A stretch of DNA of 64,000 bases. It comes from Blastopirellula marina (GTDB lineage Bacteria > Planctomycetota > Planctomycetia > Pirellulales > Pirellulaceae). How positions within the stretch are numbered: the stretch's first letter is position 1; every line of letters begins with the position of its first letter. This document shows, one piece after another, positions 8,073 to 16,069 of this stretch. Made by a program: the position numbers and the translations under genes. The notes under the pieces were generated by a model. It did no database searches, was not told the origin of the DNA, and worked only from the letters and a program-made list of their open reading frames with translations. The stretch is from the NCBI RefSeq assembly GCF_002967765.1, contig NZ_PUHY01000005.1:812210-876209 (forward strand), given 5' to 3'.

Positions 8073-9224
8073 ATGGAACTTCCTTCGTATTTCACCGACT
8101 TTCTCTCGAAAATTCGACCAACTGCGGAACAGCGGGAGAAAATGAAATCTGAACATAGGCAGCTTCGCGATCGCTTGGCTGAAGACGATGAATTGGCTCC
8201 CATCATTATTGGGACTTTTATCCAAGGTAGTTATCGACGGCTAACGGCAAATCGACCACAAGATGGTGAACAATGTGATGTTGACGTAATCGTCGCGACA
8301 ACAATGCACGAGGACGACTACACACCGATTCAGGCACTGAATAAATTCCGCGGTTTCCTTAATGCCCACTATCCTGACAAATATGAACTTCAGGGGCGTT
8401 CCTGGGGAATCGAGGTGGATGACGAAGTAACACTTGATCTGGTACCAACGTCCGCGCCATCTGAAGCAGAACGCCAGGTGTTGGAGTCTGTTAGAGCGGC
8501 TGTTTGGAGTTTTCCAGATGAACCCGAATTCAGTTGGGAAAATGAATACGCTCCGTTGTTAAACGGAGGCGTACTAGAACGCTACGTGGCAAATGTTAAA
8601 GCGGCTACGTGGAAAGACGAGCCTCTCAGGATTCCAGACCGTCTCGCCGCAGTATGGGAGAATACTCATCCTCTGGAACAGATACGATGGACTTGGGAGA
8701 AAAGCAAATCCACGAATGGTCATTACGTCAATATCGTGAAGGCGATAAAGTGGTGGCGAAAACTAATGGTACTCGTGCCGAAATACCCGAAGAGTTATCC
8801 ACTTGAGCACATGATCGGCGACTGCTGTCCGGACGCGATTACGTCAGTTGCTGCTGGAGTAACGCTGACTCTGGAATCGATGGAGGCTTTATACCGGCCA
8901 TACGCCGATTCAGGTATGGTTCCCAAACTTTGCGACAGGGGAGTTGCCGATCACGATGTTCTCTCACGAGTCTCTGTAGAAGACTTTAAGCAGTTTCTCG
9001 ATGCCGTGAAATCCGCATCCGTTGTTGCTCGCCAGGCACTCGATGCTGACACCACGAAGGAAAGTGCGCGCTTATGGCGAACACTTTTTGGCGATAAGTT
9101 TCCCAAGGCGCCAGACGATGATGGCTCCGATGGTGACGACGACAACAACAACGGTAGTGGGAGCGGAAGAGCGTTCACACCTCGTTCGCAAAACACACAG
9201 ATTAGTGGGAGTAGATTCGCGTAA
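8073..9224 (+). CDS. CD-NTase, cyclic oligonucleotide synthase of CBASS
   Basis: A 383-residue nucleotidyltransferase of the Pol-beta fold. GTFIQGSYRR (Gly52-Ser53) is followed by CDVDVIVA with metal ligands Asp69 and Asp71, and the third acidic residue Asp122 lies in TLDLVPTS. All catalytic positions are present, so it should be active. Association with a Cap4-like effector and Cap2/Cap3 suggests a clade D-type enzyme making a cyclic tri- or dinucleotide. The exact product cannot be read from sequence. The C-terminus is rich in Asp, Gly and Asn, with a free end (about 350-383) that should be the site Cap2 joins to a target. The stop overlaps the Cap2 start (TAATG). Confidence 0.92.
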   Translation: MELPSYFTDFLSKIRPTAEQREKMKSEHRQLRDRLAEDDELAPIIIGTFIQGSYRRLTANRPQDGEQCDVDVIVATTMHEDDYTPIQALNKFRGFLNAHYPDKYELQGRSWGIEVDDEVTLDLVPTSAPSEAERQVLESVRAAVWSFPDEPEFSWENEYAPLLNGGVLERYVANVKAATWKDEPLRIPDRLAAVWENTHPLEQIRWTWEKSKSTNGHYVNIVKAIKWWRKLMVLVPKYPKSYPLEHMIGDCCPDAITSVAAGVTLTLESMEALYRPYADSGMVPKLCDRGVADHDVLSRVSVEDFKQFLDAVKSASVVARQALDADTTKESARLWRTLFGDKFPKAPDDDGSDGDDDNNNGSGSGRAFTPRSQNTQISGSRFA

Positions 9225-11035
9225 TGAGAGTAGCGAAAGTTCCGTCCGACATCATGCGTGAGGGACGCCGCTATCTCGATTCAATTCCAGAAGTGCGGAT
9301 ACTTCAGGATTTCACTAGGTTTACCACTGAGCAGCTTTGGGGACTTTGTTGCAGAGTTAGTCTGCCCAATATTGCGACAAATTTGATAGCGTCTGACACT
9401 GACTGGTGGATAACCTTTGACGATGACTTTCCACACTCTCCTATTTCTGTGCGTCCTGCAGTCAAGAACGGTATATCACTAACCTTTCCGCATCAAAGGT
9501 ACAACGGAAATACCTATTCGACATTGCCGTGGCGCAGCGGTCATATTTGTGTTCACGATCCGACATTCATATTCCGTCAAAATAGCTTGGATGTTGATCC
9601 GATTGGCCAGCCGAGTCGCTTGGCATGGTACGTCCAGAGAACTATTGAGTGGCTAAAAGCTGCCTCATCTTCTAGTCTAATGCGTCCAGGAGATCCTTTT
9701 GAGTTTCCTGATTTTCCAGGCGAGTCTAGGAACCGCTATACGATTGCACATGGTGAAACTGAAGACTCACTTTTGCAGTGGACAAAGATTGAAAATCGCG
9801 TCGGAGTAGCGGAGCTAGTCGCGGCAGATACTAAACCGCATTTGGAATATGTGATTCGTAAGTTTGTGACTTTACGTTCCGAAACTGTTCTGTCATACGC
9901 CTGGGGAAGTAAGATTTCCAAAGAGACGCGCGCCATCAGGCCGGCGATATGGCTGAGGTGTGAGGATATGCCGATCACTTTGCCGTATCAAGCAATTGAC
10001 ACTTGGGGTGAACTTATCGCTTTTCTTGAGACTCAGGGAAGGCTATCTGACTTCCGTAATGCCCTTGAGTCTATCAGAGATGGAGGATCGCACTTCCTAC
10101 TCCTCGGCTTCCCGATTCCATCACGTGTTGATGGCATGTCATGCCAAATGCACTGGCAGCCACTTGCTCTGCCAGCGTTATCATTTGGCGATAAACCTCG
10201 GCGAGGGTTTAGAGCGAATAGTACCGGTCACTGGCGTCAAGATCGGTACGAGAACCTCAGAGATTCGAAACGAATTAATTGGCAGATTGCTGAAGACTGG
10301 TCATGGAAGTCTACTTCGGCACGTGGCCGTCTCGATTCATCGCTATCAAAGCCCAAGGCACTATTGATTGGTGCTGGAGCGGTAGGGTCGGTTGTAGCGG
10401 AAACCCTTGTCCGTTGTGGGAACAGTAAAGTTGTTGTTTGTGACAAGGAAGGTTTGGACAATGGAAATCTTTGTCGCCATACGCTGGATATTACGATGGT
10501 GGGTGTCGGCAAAGCAAAGGCACTAGCTCAGAAATTGAATAGAATGCACTCACATGCTGAGGCATGGGAGATCTCCGAGGCCTTTCCTCCCGAAAAGCGT
10601 GAAAATAGGACGCTCATAGCCGACTGCGACCTAGTACTTGATTGCACTGGCGACAATCTGACGCTCCAACAGTTAGCTCGTTTTAATTGGCGACGAGTAA
10701 GATCGTTCTGTTCAATTTCACTCAGCTACGGTGCTAAACGTATCTATGTTTACACTGCACGCAGTAACAGTTTTCCCGTGGAGGACTTCCACTATCAGTT
10801 CAAAGAGTGGGCAGAAGTTGATCTTCGAGAATTCTCAGATGAAGAGCTAGTACTTCCCAACGTAGGCTGTTGGCATCCAGCGTTTCCAGCGAGGTTTGAC
10901 AATGTCTCCATGTTAGTTATGGCAGCGATAAGGCGACTTGAGGAGGCAGTTACGAATATGGAAACCTCGCCTCGACTTGTAGTCTTTGAACAGCAATACA
11001 ATGGTGAAGTATTTACTGGTATTGTGCGGAAATGA
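9224..11035 (+). CDS. cap2: Cap2, E2-E1 ubiquitin-ligase-like fusion of type II CBASS
   Basis: A 603-residue protein. Residues 1-180 form an E2-like domain with a candidate catalytic cysteine in SGHICVHDP. A linker follows, then a ThiF/E1 adenylation domain with the Rossmann motif LLIGAGAVGSVVAETL (about 383-398), acidic strand end VVVCDKEGLDNGNL and DCTGDN. Cap2 adenylates the CD-NTase C-terminus, carries it through E1 and E2 cysteines and joins it to a cell target, which primes the cyclase. Start ATG 9224 overlaps the cyclase stop (TAATG), and its own stop overlaps the Cap3 start (ATGA). Both overlaps imply coupled translation and fixed stoichiometry. Confidence 0.92.
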   Translation: MRVAKVPSDIMREGRRYLDSIPEVRILQDFTRFTTEQLWGLCCRVSLPNIATNLIASDTDWWITFDDDFPHSPISVRPAVKNGISLTFPHQRYNGNTYSTLPWRSGHICVHDPTFIFRQNSLDVDPIGQPSRLAWYVQRTIEWLKAASSSSLMRPGDPFEFPDFPGESRNRYTIAHGETEDSLLQWTKIENRVGVAELVAADTKPHLEYVIRKFVTLRSETVLSYAWGSKISKETRAIRPAIWLRCEDMPITLPYQAIDTWGELIAFLETQGRLSDFRNALESIRDGGSHFLLLGFPIPSRVDGMSCQMHWQPLALPALSFGDKPRRGFRANSTGHWRQDRYENLRDSKRINWQIAEDWSWKSTSARGRLDSSLSKPKALLIGAGAVGSVVAETLVRCGNSKVVVCDKEGLDNGNLCRHTLDITMVGVGKAKALAQKLNRMHSHAEAWEISEAFPPEKRENRTLIADCDLVLDCTGDNLTLQQLARFNWRRVRSFCSISLSYGAKRIYVYTARSNSFPVEDFHYQFKEWAEVDLREFSDEELVLPNVGCWHPAFPARFDNVSMLVMAAIRRLEEAVTNMETSPRLVVFEQQYNGEVFTGIVRK

Positions 11036-11550
11036 GATCCCATCGCGGTTCATCTAAAATAGAGTTTTCGTCAGTTTCTGAAGGTCTTAGGCTATCGCTT
11101 CTGGATGCGCCGCACATGGACCTCATTCGCATATGCAACCAAGCGTCAGATAAAGAAACTGGAGGGATTTTAGTCGGACGCTATTCAAAAGATCTCAAGA
11201 CCGCCGTGGTTAGCCAGCTGACAGGACCTCCAGCAGATTCTCAAGGATTCTTGTCTAGTTTCCGCCGTGGCGTTGCTGGCCTTCAGAGTCTTCTAGATCA
11301 ATATTGGAGCGGAAGTAGCAGCACATATTATTTGGGAGAGTGGCATTATCATCCTTCGCATAACGCCAGTCCTAGTACCGTTGATATCGCTCAGATGAAA
11401 GCGATTGCAAACGACAGCAATTATTTCTGCCCAGAGCCTATATTGCTTATTGTCGCCAAATCTGACTCTGGTGGATTTGCGTATTCTGCAAACGTCTTCT
11501 TTCGGTCTGGCGGATATCTATCACTTCAGCAGAAAGAGACGGTGCTTTGA
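11032..11550 (+). CDS. cap3: Cap3, JAMM/MPN deconjugase of type II CBASS
   Basis: A 172-residue isopeptidase of the JAB/MPN family. The JAMM zinc site is complete: glutamate in KETGGILVG, HYH within EWHYHPSHNASPS, then Ser and Asp in SPSTVD. In characterised type II CBASS, Cap3 removes the CD-NTase from its Cap2-made conjugates and so opposes priming. The length fits stand-alone Cap3. It is the last gene of the operon, and its ATG overlaps the Cap2 stop by 4 bases. Confidence 0.92.
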   Translation: MRSHRGSSKIEFSSVSEGLRLSLLDAPHMDLIRICNQASDKETGGILVGRYSKDLKTAVVSQLTGPPADSQGFLSSFRRGVAGLQSLLDQYWSGSSSTYYLGEWHYHPSHNASPSTVDIAQMKAIANDSNYFCPEPILLIVAKSDSGGFAYSANVFFRSGGYLSLQQKETVL

Positions 11551-11567
11551 GGATGGATATCGATCTC

Positions 11568-11770
11568 CTACAAGTTATCGCCAATCGCTTTCCAAAGTGA
11601 CTGTGCCGTGCGGACAGCATCGGCTCCTACATAGAATTGTAACGTCGTCTCGATCGACTCATGTCTCATTCGCTCCCTCAATTGCTGGGAAGAATTCGCT
11701 GAGCCCAGCGTTCACCAAAGGAACGACGGAAGCCACGCAACCCTTCATATCTTTCTTCTCCATCACAGAC
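11568..11770 (-). pseudogene. C-terminal remnant of a tyrosine recombinase (phage-type integrase), frameshifted
   Basis: Read leftward, two overlapping frames give the tail of a tyrosine integrase. The first holds LRGFRRSFGERWAQRILP, the second LRERMRHESIETTLQFYVG and then a tail ending SLWKAIGDNL before a TAG at 11568-11570. Together they carry the box II arginine region (RRSFG), the H/R element (MRHES) and the catalytic tyrosine (FYVG). One base appears missing near 11685, separating the frames. Upstream sequence, including the core-binding domain, is absent. It is a dead integrase end 18 bases after cap3, convergent with it. Confidence 0.75.
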
Positions 11771-11965
11771 TGAGATGCGAAGGTACGCAGCGACAAAATA
11801 CCAATTAAATTCATGAGGAGCATTAGAAATATGGCGAAAACGTAGCCTCATTTTCGAGATCCTGCGAATGAAACAGGATCTTCCTATTCGCGGTGGATTC
11901 GCCGACTCAGATCGCGGTTAGAATGATCGGCAGTAATTAAAGACACTTGGAGCTGGCCACTGACG
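11771..11965. other. Intergenic, no gene seen
   Basis: Just under 200 bases between the integrase relic and the next gene. I see no ORF, RNA or clear terminator. Confidence 0.4.
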
Positions 11966-12568
11966 TTAGCCCCCACTCTTCAAGCATTTCTTATCTCGCG
12001 ATTTTTTGTCTCTCTTGAGTTTAATGGCCTTGGCAGTCTCAAACGGTTCGCCGCCCTCGGAGGCCCCACAGCCACGTCGATGAAACCAATGACACGAGAC
12101 TTCTGGATCGCCTTGTACCGCGAGCTCCCTCTTCTTGACCGGAAAAACGAGCAATAAAGAGTGACAGTAGTGGGGTAAGTTCGATGTCCATAAAGCGGAT
12201 AACTCTCTTACTCTTATGCGCTCAGCCTCGATCACAGACTTTCTGTGTTTTGTCTTCTTGATTTCGATCGCGAGCAGGTTAATGGCAGAACCGCGGCAAT
12301 GGACGTTGATATCAAGCCGAATCTTTCGTTTATCAGACCCACGAGTTTTAGGAATCGTCAAATCACGATTGTATTCGCAGTCGACATGCCAGCCCGGCAG
12401 ACGTCGCTCGATGTAAATGGCTAGGCGATGAGCTATGGACATCTCGCTAGCATTCACATGAAGCAAGTTGAAGTCGAACAAGCTGAAATCGTTTATTGAT
12501 TCTCGGATAATGCGATGGATTTCTGCGGGCGAGCAATATCGCGAAGAAGCATTCTTAGAAGATGGCAT
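11966..12568 (-). CDS. PD-(D/E)XK-like protein of unknown function
   Basis: A 200-residue protein with a nuclease-like core: RKIRLDINVHCRG (a candidate Asp) followed by a strand ending LAIEIKKTKH (Glu-X-Lys), the spacing of the PD-(D/E)XK fold. The C-terminus is very basic (KRDKKSRDKK), compatible with nucleic-acid binding. ATG 12568 is chosen: the longer frame would begin with TTG at 12595. It is the last gene of the leftward array that begins with the Dna2-like gene. A restriction-type nuclease is possible but not established, and it could also be a helper of the DUF2779 protein. Confidence 0.55.
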   Translation of the reverse strand: MPSSKNASSRYCSPAEIHRIIRESINDFSLFDFNLLHVNASEMSIAHRLAIYIERRLPGWHVDCEYNRDLTIPKTRGSDKRKIRLDINVHCRGSAINLLAIEIKKTKHRKSVIEAERIRVRELSALWTSNLPHYCHSLLLVFPVKKRELAVQGDPEVSCHWFHRRGCGASEGGEPFETAKAIKLKRDKKSRDKKCLKSGG

Positions 12569-12737
12569 GTGCTCTGATTCCACGTGCGTAGCCAAGATTA
12601 CTTCTGATCAGGTGTTGTGCTGACCGGTCTGCGTCAATGAGGTCCATTTGATGAGACATTTCGAGTGCCAGATGAATGCCGACTGTTTCGTGCAAAAAAT
12701 GCCTGAGTAGATCCGCAAGTAGGTTCTTTTGTGACAC
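12555..12737 (-). CDS. Possible small protein bridging two array genes
   Basis: A 60-residue frame from GTG 12737 (or 71 residues from ATG 12770) fills the gap between the DUF2779 gene, whose stop is at 12743, and the next gene, overlapping that gene's start by 14 bases. The composition is protein-like and helical, with LLADLLRHFLHETVGIHLAL in the N-terminal half. AAGAAGG precedes the GTG. The tiled overlaps suggest coupling, but no family is recognised and it could be chance. Confidence 0.35.
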   Translation of the reverse strand: MSQKNLLADLLRHFLHETVGIHLALEMSHQMDLIDADRSAQHLIRSNLGYARGIRAHAIF

Positions 12738-12742
12738 CTTCT

Positions 12743-14689
12743 TTAGGAGAGTCCCGCTCGATCGGCCCAAGCTTGGTAGATCATGACCATCGCGAGGGTA
12801 TCCAGTTCACAATATCGAAGCAAAGCCTTCACGGTTTCGGCGTGTTGCTGGGACGAAGTATCGATTCTTTGAGCTTTGGCATACGCGGCGAGTGCATTTC
12901 CACCATCGGCCACGGCATATTCAGAAAGTCCAACCAGCGTGCTGTACGGGTCTGAAGCGTTCCCGTCGGCAATATGAATCCATTGATGATCGCTGAAATT
13001 GAAGCTTGGAATTCCATTTTGGGCCCCATAGACCGGTTGACTATAGGTCTCTCTCAAGAACGTGGACTCTTCAATGATCGCGGGCAAAACCTTTTTAATG
13101 GAGTTAGATCCCTTGGTGCGGGGTGAGTAGTAATAGCTCACTACCATTTCACAGAGATCGACCATCGTCCTCTTTCCGCTCCATTTGTCTCCTGCTGTAG
13201 AGATGGTACGAATGAACTCCAAGAGTTCATCACGATCACTAGGCGCATCGGAGTCGGAGAGAAGTTGCTCGTAGATTTGAAGCAATACCGTATTCTCATG
13301 CTGTGAATAGCGGAAAATGGTGCCGTCATCTTGACTCAATTGACGTTTCAATTCTCGAAGAAACGCATAGTTGGGAAATGATCCAGGGCTCAGGTCAATG
13401 AACTCACCGGCATGACAGACATGATGGTCGCGGGAAACGGTGTGGTGAGAGAACTGAAATGCTATTTGCTCATAGGGCCTGCGTCCGCGATGGAATGGAA
13501 TCGCCGGCATGGTGGTCTCAAAGTCAATGAAGTGCAATGGGTATTTCCAAGACTTCATTTCCCGTAGCAGTCCTGGTCCATCAAAATAAGGTTCGCTATC
13601 GCGATTTTGATGCTTTTCGACTTGTAACCACTGCCGTTCGGAAGCAGATATACCAGGCACTTCGTTGGGCTTCGGTTGAATGTGCTGTTTTTGAATGTGG
13701 TCTAGTTTGATGAGCTTTTCGTCGAATAGCTCCTTCTTCTTGCCGGCGCTTAGATTCCAAATGTCTAAGACATTCGGTTCCTTAAAGTCCTCGTCGCCCC
13801 AACTCAGTTGTTCCCGCCAGCATTCCTCGAATCCACTTTTCAATTCGGAGAGAGAGTCCGCTGTTTTGGGCCGAAACTCACATTTCGCACATTGGGGCTT
13901 AATGGGAGTGACGAGTTTCTCGTTGCGACGGTAGTGAGCCGCCAACCAGTTAATTCGTTCGACGAAGTCCGGTGGGCCAATCGCCTCGACAAACGAATGT
14001 TGCTGGATCCATTCACAATGCATATCGACAGGAATCTTGCACAGAAGACGCTGTTCCAATTCGTCCGATGTCAATGGTTCGGATTGAACTCCTGGGCTGC
14101 CAGATGGGTCTCTGTTTTCGTCAATACTGATCTTCTGATGCAGGGTATGGGTTGGACAAACCGCCTGTTTATCCACGGGCATCAGCCAGGCACGAATATG
14201 GGAGTCTGGCAGTGCCTTTGTGACGACATACTTCTGAAAGGCAATATCCAAGAGGTAGGGCAGCCATTTTGCTCGTGGCTTCCCGTTCGATGTCGCCAGA
14301 CTTCCATCTTTTTCTTTGTCGTAGGACTTGGCCTTGACCTCAATTAGATCGATCTGATTGCCTTTCTTCACGAGGATGTCGACTCGAATAAAGAGGTCGT
14401 CGAAGCGAAATGCCGCTTCATAAATGGTGACTTCGTCCTGTTCGAGTAGTCGTTCTGTCTGGGCTAGAGCCTCTTCCGGATTCAATGTCGAGACAGCATG
14501 CCCACCTGGATGATATTGTTGGGCAAGTGCACCAACGTGATATCCATTCTCGGCGAGCGACTTTAAGAACGTGTCCTCGATACTTGCGTCCGGATAAATG
14601 TCCGGATTTCCGGCGTAGAATAGCTTGGTCGGGCAATCCATCCCGAGGGTAAACCGAGACTTCGTCAGGTATCGTTGGTTTTCGGTCAT
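12743..14689 (-). CDS. Cas4-like Fe-S nuclease fused to a DUF2779 DEDD exonuclease domain
   Basis: A 648-residue protein with two nuclease modules. The N-terminal half resembles Cas4/RecB-type nucleases: LTKSRFTLGMDCPTKLF opens it, DLIEVKAKS (about 118) supplies the Glu-X-Lys centre, and a later cysteine group (QCAKCEFRP, then FEECW) with the first cysteine could bind a 4Fe-4S cluster. The C-terminal half is DUF2779, with DFETT (about 386) as the DEDD exonuclease first motif and a late aspartate in YCELDTLAM. ATG 14689 is preferred to the TTG at 14734. It lies downstream of mcrC in the same direction, so it may process ends made by McrBC. That role is inferred. Confidence 0.8.
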   Translation of the reverse strand: MTENQRYLTKSRFTLGMDCPTKLFYAGNPDIYPDASIEDTFLKSLAENGYHVGALAQQYHPGGHAVSTLNPEEALAQTERLLEQDEVTIYEAAFRFDDLFIRVDILVKKGNQIDLIEVKAKSYDKEKDGSLATSNGKPRAKWLPYLLDIAFQKYVVTKALPDSHIRAWLMPVDKQAVCPTHTLHQKISIDENRDPSGSPGVQSEPLTSDELEQRLLCKIPVDMHCEWIQQHSFVEAIGPPDFVERINWLAAHYRRNEKLVTPIKPQCAKCEFRPKTADSLSELKSGFEECWREQLSWGDEDFKEPNVLDIWNLSAGKKKELFDEKLIKLDHIQKQHIQPKPNEVPGISASERQWLQVEKHQNRDSEPYFDGPGLLREMKSWKYPLHFIDFETTMPAIPFHRGRRPYEQIAFQFSHHTVSRDHHVCHAGEFIDLSPGSFPNYAFLRELKRQLSQDDGTIFRYSQHENTVLLQIYEQLLSDSDAPSDRDELLEFIRTISTAGDKWSGKRTMVDLCEMVVSYYYSPRTKGSNSIKKVLPAIIEESTFLRETYSQPVYGAQNGIPSFNFSDHQWIHIADGNASDPYSTLVGLSEYAVADGGNALAAYAKAQRIDTSSQQHAETVKALLRYCELDTLAMVMIYQAWADRAGLS

Positions 14690-14818
14690 TCGGTTTGTCC
14701 CCGATTTCAGTTCTCGGATGTGAGACTTGGTCAATAGTGGTACTGGAATAGGATTTCAGGTCATCTTACGCGCGTCTGTTCGTAGAGTCGGTACGGAAAA
14801 ATATGAGATAGGTGAGTG

Positions 14819-16069
14819 TCATTGTGCAAGTTGTTCTAGGGAGGGCTGAGAGTAAGTGGCAAGGCACTTTCTGCATTCCGAGGGACCCATCCACATGGGC
14901 AATTCAATTGAATCAACCGTGATGTCGACATTTCCGACCGTGGTATGCAGCAAAGTTCGATGTTGGCCCACGGTCTGAGCGGTCGGGTAAATCAGAGTGG
15001 CCTTCGACGCGTTAAACGCCAAAGCATAGGCGCACATCTGAAATCGGTCGGTACGGTGCTCGTGACCAAAATGAGTTTTGTATTTGGTATCGAGCGCCCA
15101 CCTCTTACCTTCGTGGGAAAGCAAGATATCTACGGTCAGCCAGCGATTCGGATCGTGCGTGTTGGCCGAATCGTCCCAGGCCCGAGTGCGATCCGACGAG
15201 GGAGCACTTGCCCAACCAGTTGCCGGCGCCAGCCCTTCGAAAATCTTTCGAATCCCTCTTTCCCAGATGGAGGCCATAGAAACGGTAAAAACCTGGCCAC
15301 CATGTCCACCTGCATCGGTAGGGCTCGCGCCCATTAAGATCAGGCGAGCAAGCTGAAGTGCAGACGCGTATCCGGGAGGACGTGCCCATTGAGTTTCCGC
15401 CACAAGGGCCGCGTGACCTCCAGATACTCGATGAATTCCTGCCCATTGATCTTGAAGGGAGGAAAGGCGGCGGGCATCTTCGAGTGACTTCATCGGGAGT
15501 AATACGGGGAGCCGGTCCAATGCCATGGCCAGCACCATGTTAGCCGGCGTATCGAGGGTCTGAGTTCGATACCGAATGGGAATCTGAGGTAAGTGCTGGA
15601 GTTGGCGATGGAGTCGTGTAGTTTGGATTCGGCCCCGTACCGTCGAGCTCGACGAGGTAACAGGCATGTATTCACGACGCAGGTAGTTTTTGGTGAGTTT
15701 CTCCAGCTCCAACAGAAAGAGTCTGGCAAGGCACTCGGGAAGGTCGTCTCCCACAGAGACACCATGATCCTGTATCCAGTGCCGAATGTTGGGGAACTCT
15801 CCGACGAGAACAAGCCATTCCAATAAGACGAGACTTTTCACTTTCGAGCGGATACAAAGTCGCCGCCCGCTTGGTAACAAGATGAGGCCAACCCGGTCGG
15901 TTCCAGTGATTTCGACGTGATTCCCGTCCATGGAAAGTCCGATGACGCGTCGGTCATTCAAGCGATGGAGAATATGGAGATCGTCGTGCACGGATTCCAA
16001 AGAACCGGTCCAAGGTGGCTCATCACTTCCCAACTCATAGCAGATGATCGTCGGTGATGAGTCAGTCAT
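14819..16069 (-). CDS. mcrC: McrC, nuclease subunit of McrBC-type restriction
   Basis: A 416-residue McrC-family protein. The C-terminal nuclease domain shows LTVDILLSHEGKRWALDTKYK, placing catalytic Asp and Asp-X-Lys at about 315-330 as in the PD-(D/E)XK fold. The N-terminal half is the beta-rich McrB-contacting region. McrC stimulates McrB GTP hydrolysis and cuts DNA between modified recognition elements. The ATG at 16069 lies inside the 3' end of mcrB (stop 16062-16064), giving an 8-base overlap and likely coupling. A longer frame to 16108 adds an arginine-rich stretch and is not preferred. Confidence 0.9.
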   Translation of the reverse strand: MTDSSPTIICYELGSDEPPWTGSLESVHDDLHILHRLNDRRVIGLSMDGNHVEITGTDRVGLILLPSGRRLCIRSKVKSLVLLEWLVLVGEFPNIRHWIQDHGVSVGDDLPECLARLFLLELEKLTKNYLRREYMPVTSSSSTVRGRIQTTRLHRQLQHLPQIPIRYRTQTLDTPANMVLAMALDRLPVLLPMKSLEDARRLSSLQDQWAGIHRVSGGHAALVAETQWARPPGYASALQLARLILMGASPTDAGGHGGQVFTVSMASIWERGIRKIFEGLAPATGWASAPSSDRTRAWDDSANTHDPNRWLTVDILLSHEGKRWALDTKYKTHFGHEHRTDRFQMCAYALAFNASKATLIYPTAQTVGQHRTLLHTTVGNVDITVDSIELPMWMGPSECRKCLATYSQPSLEQLAQ

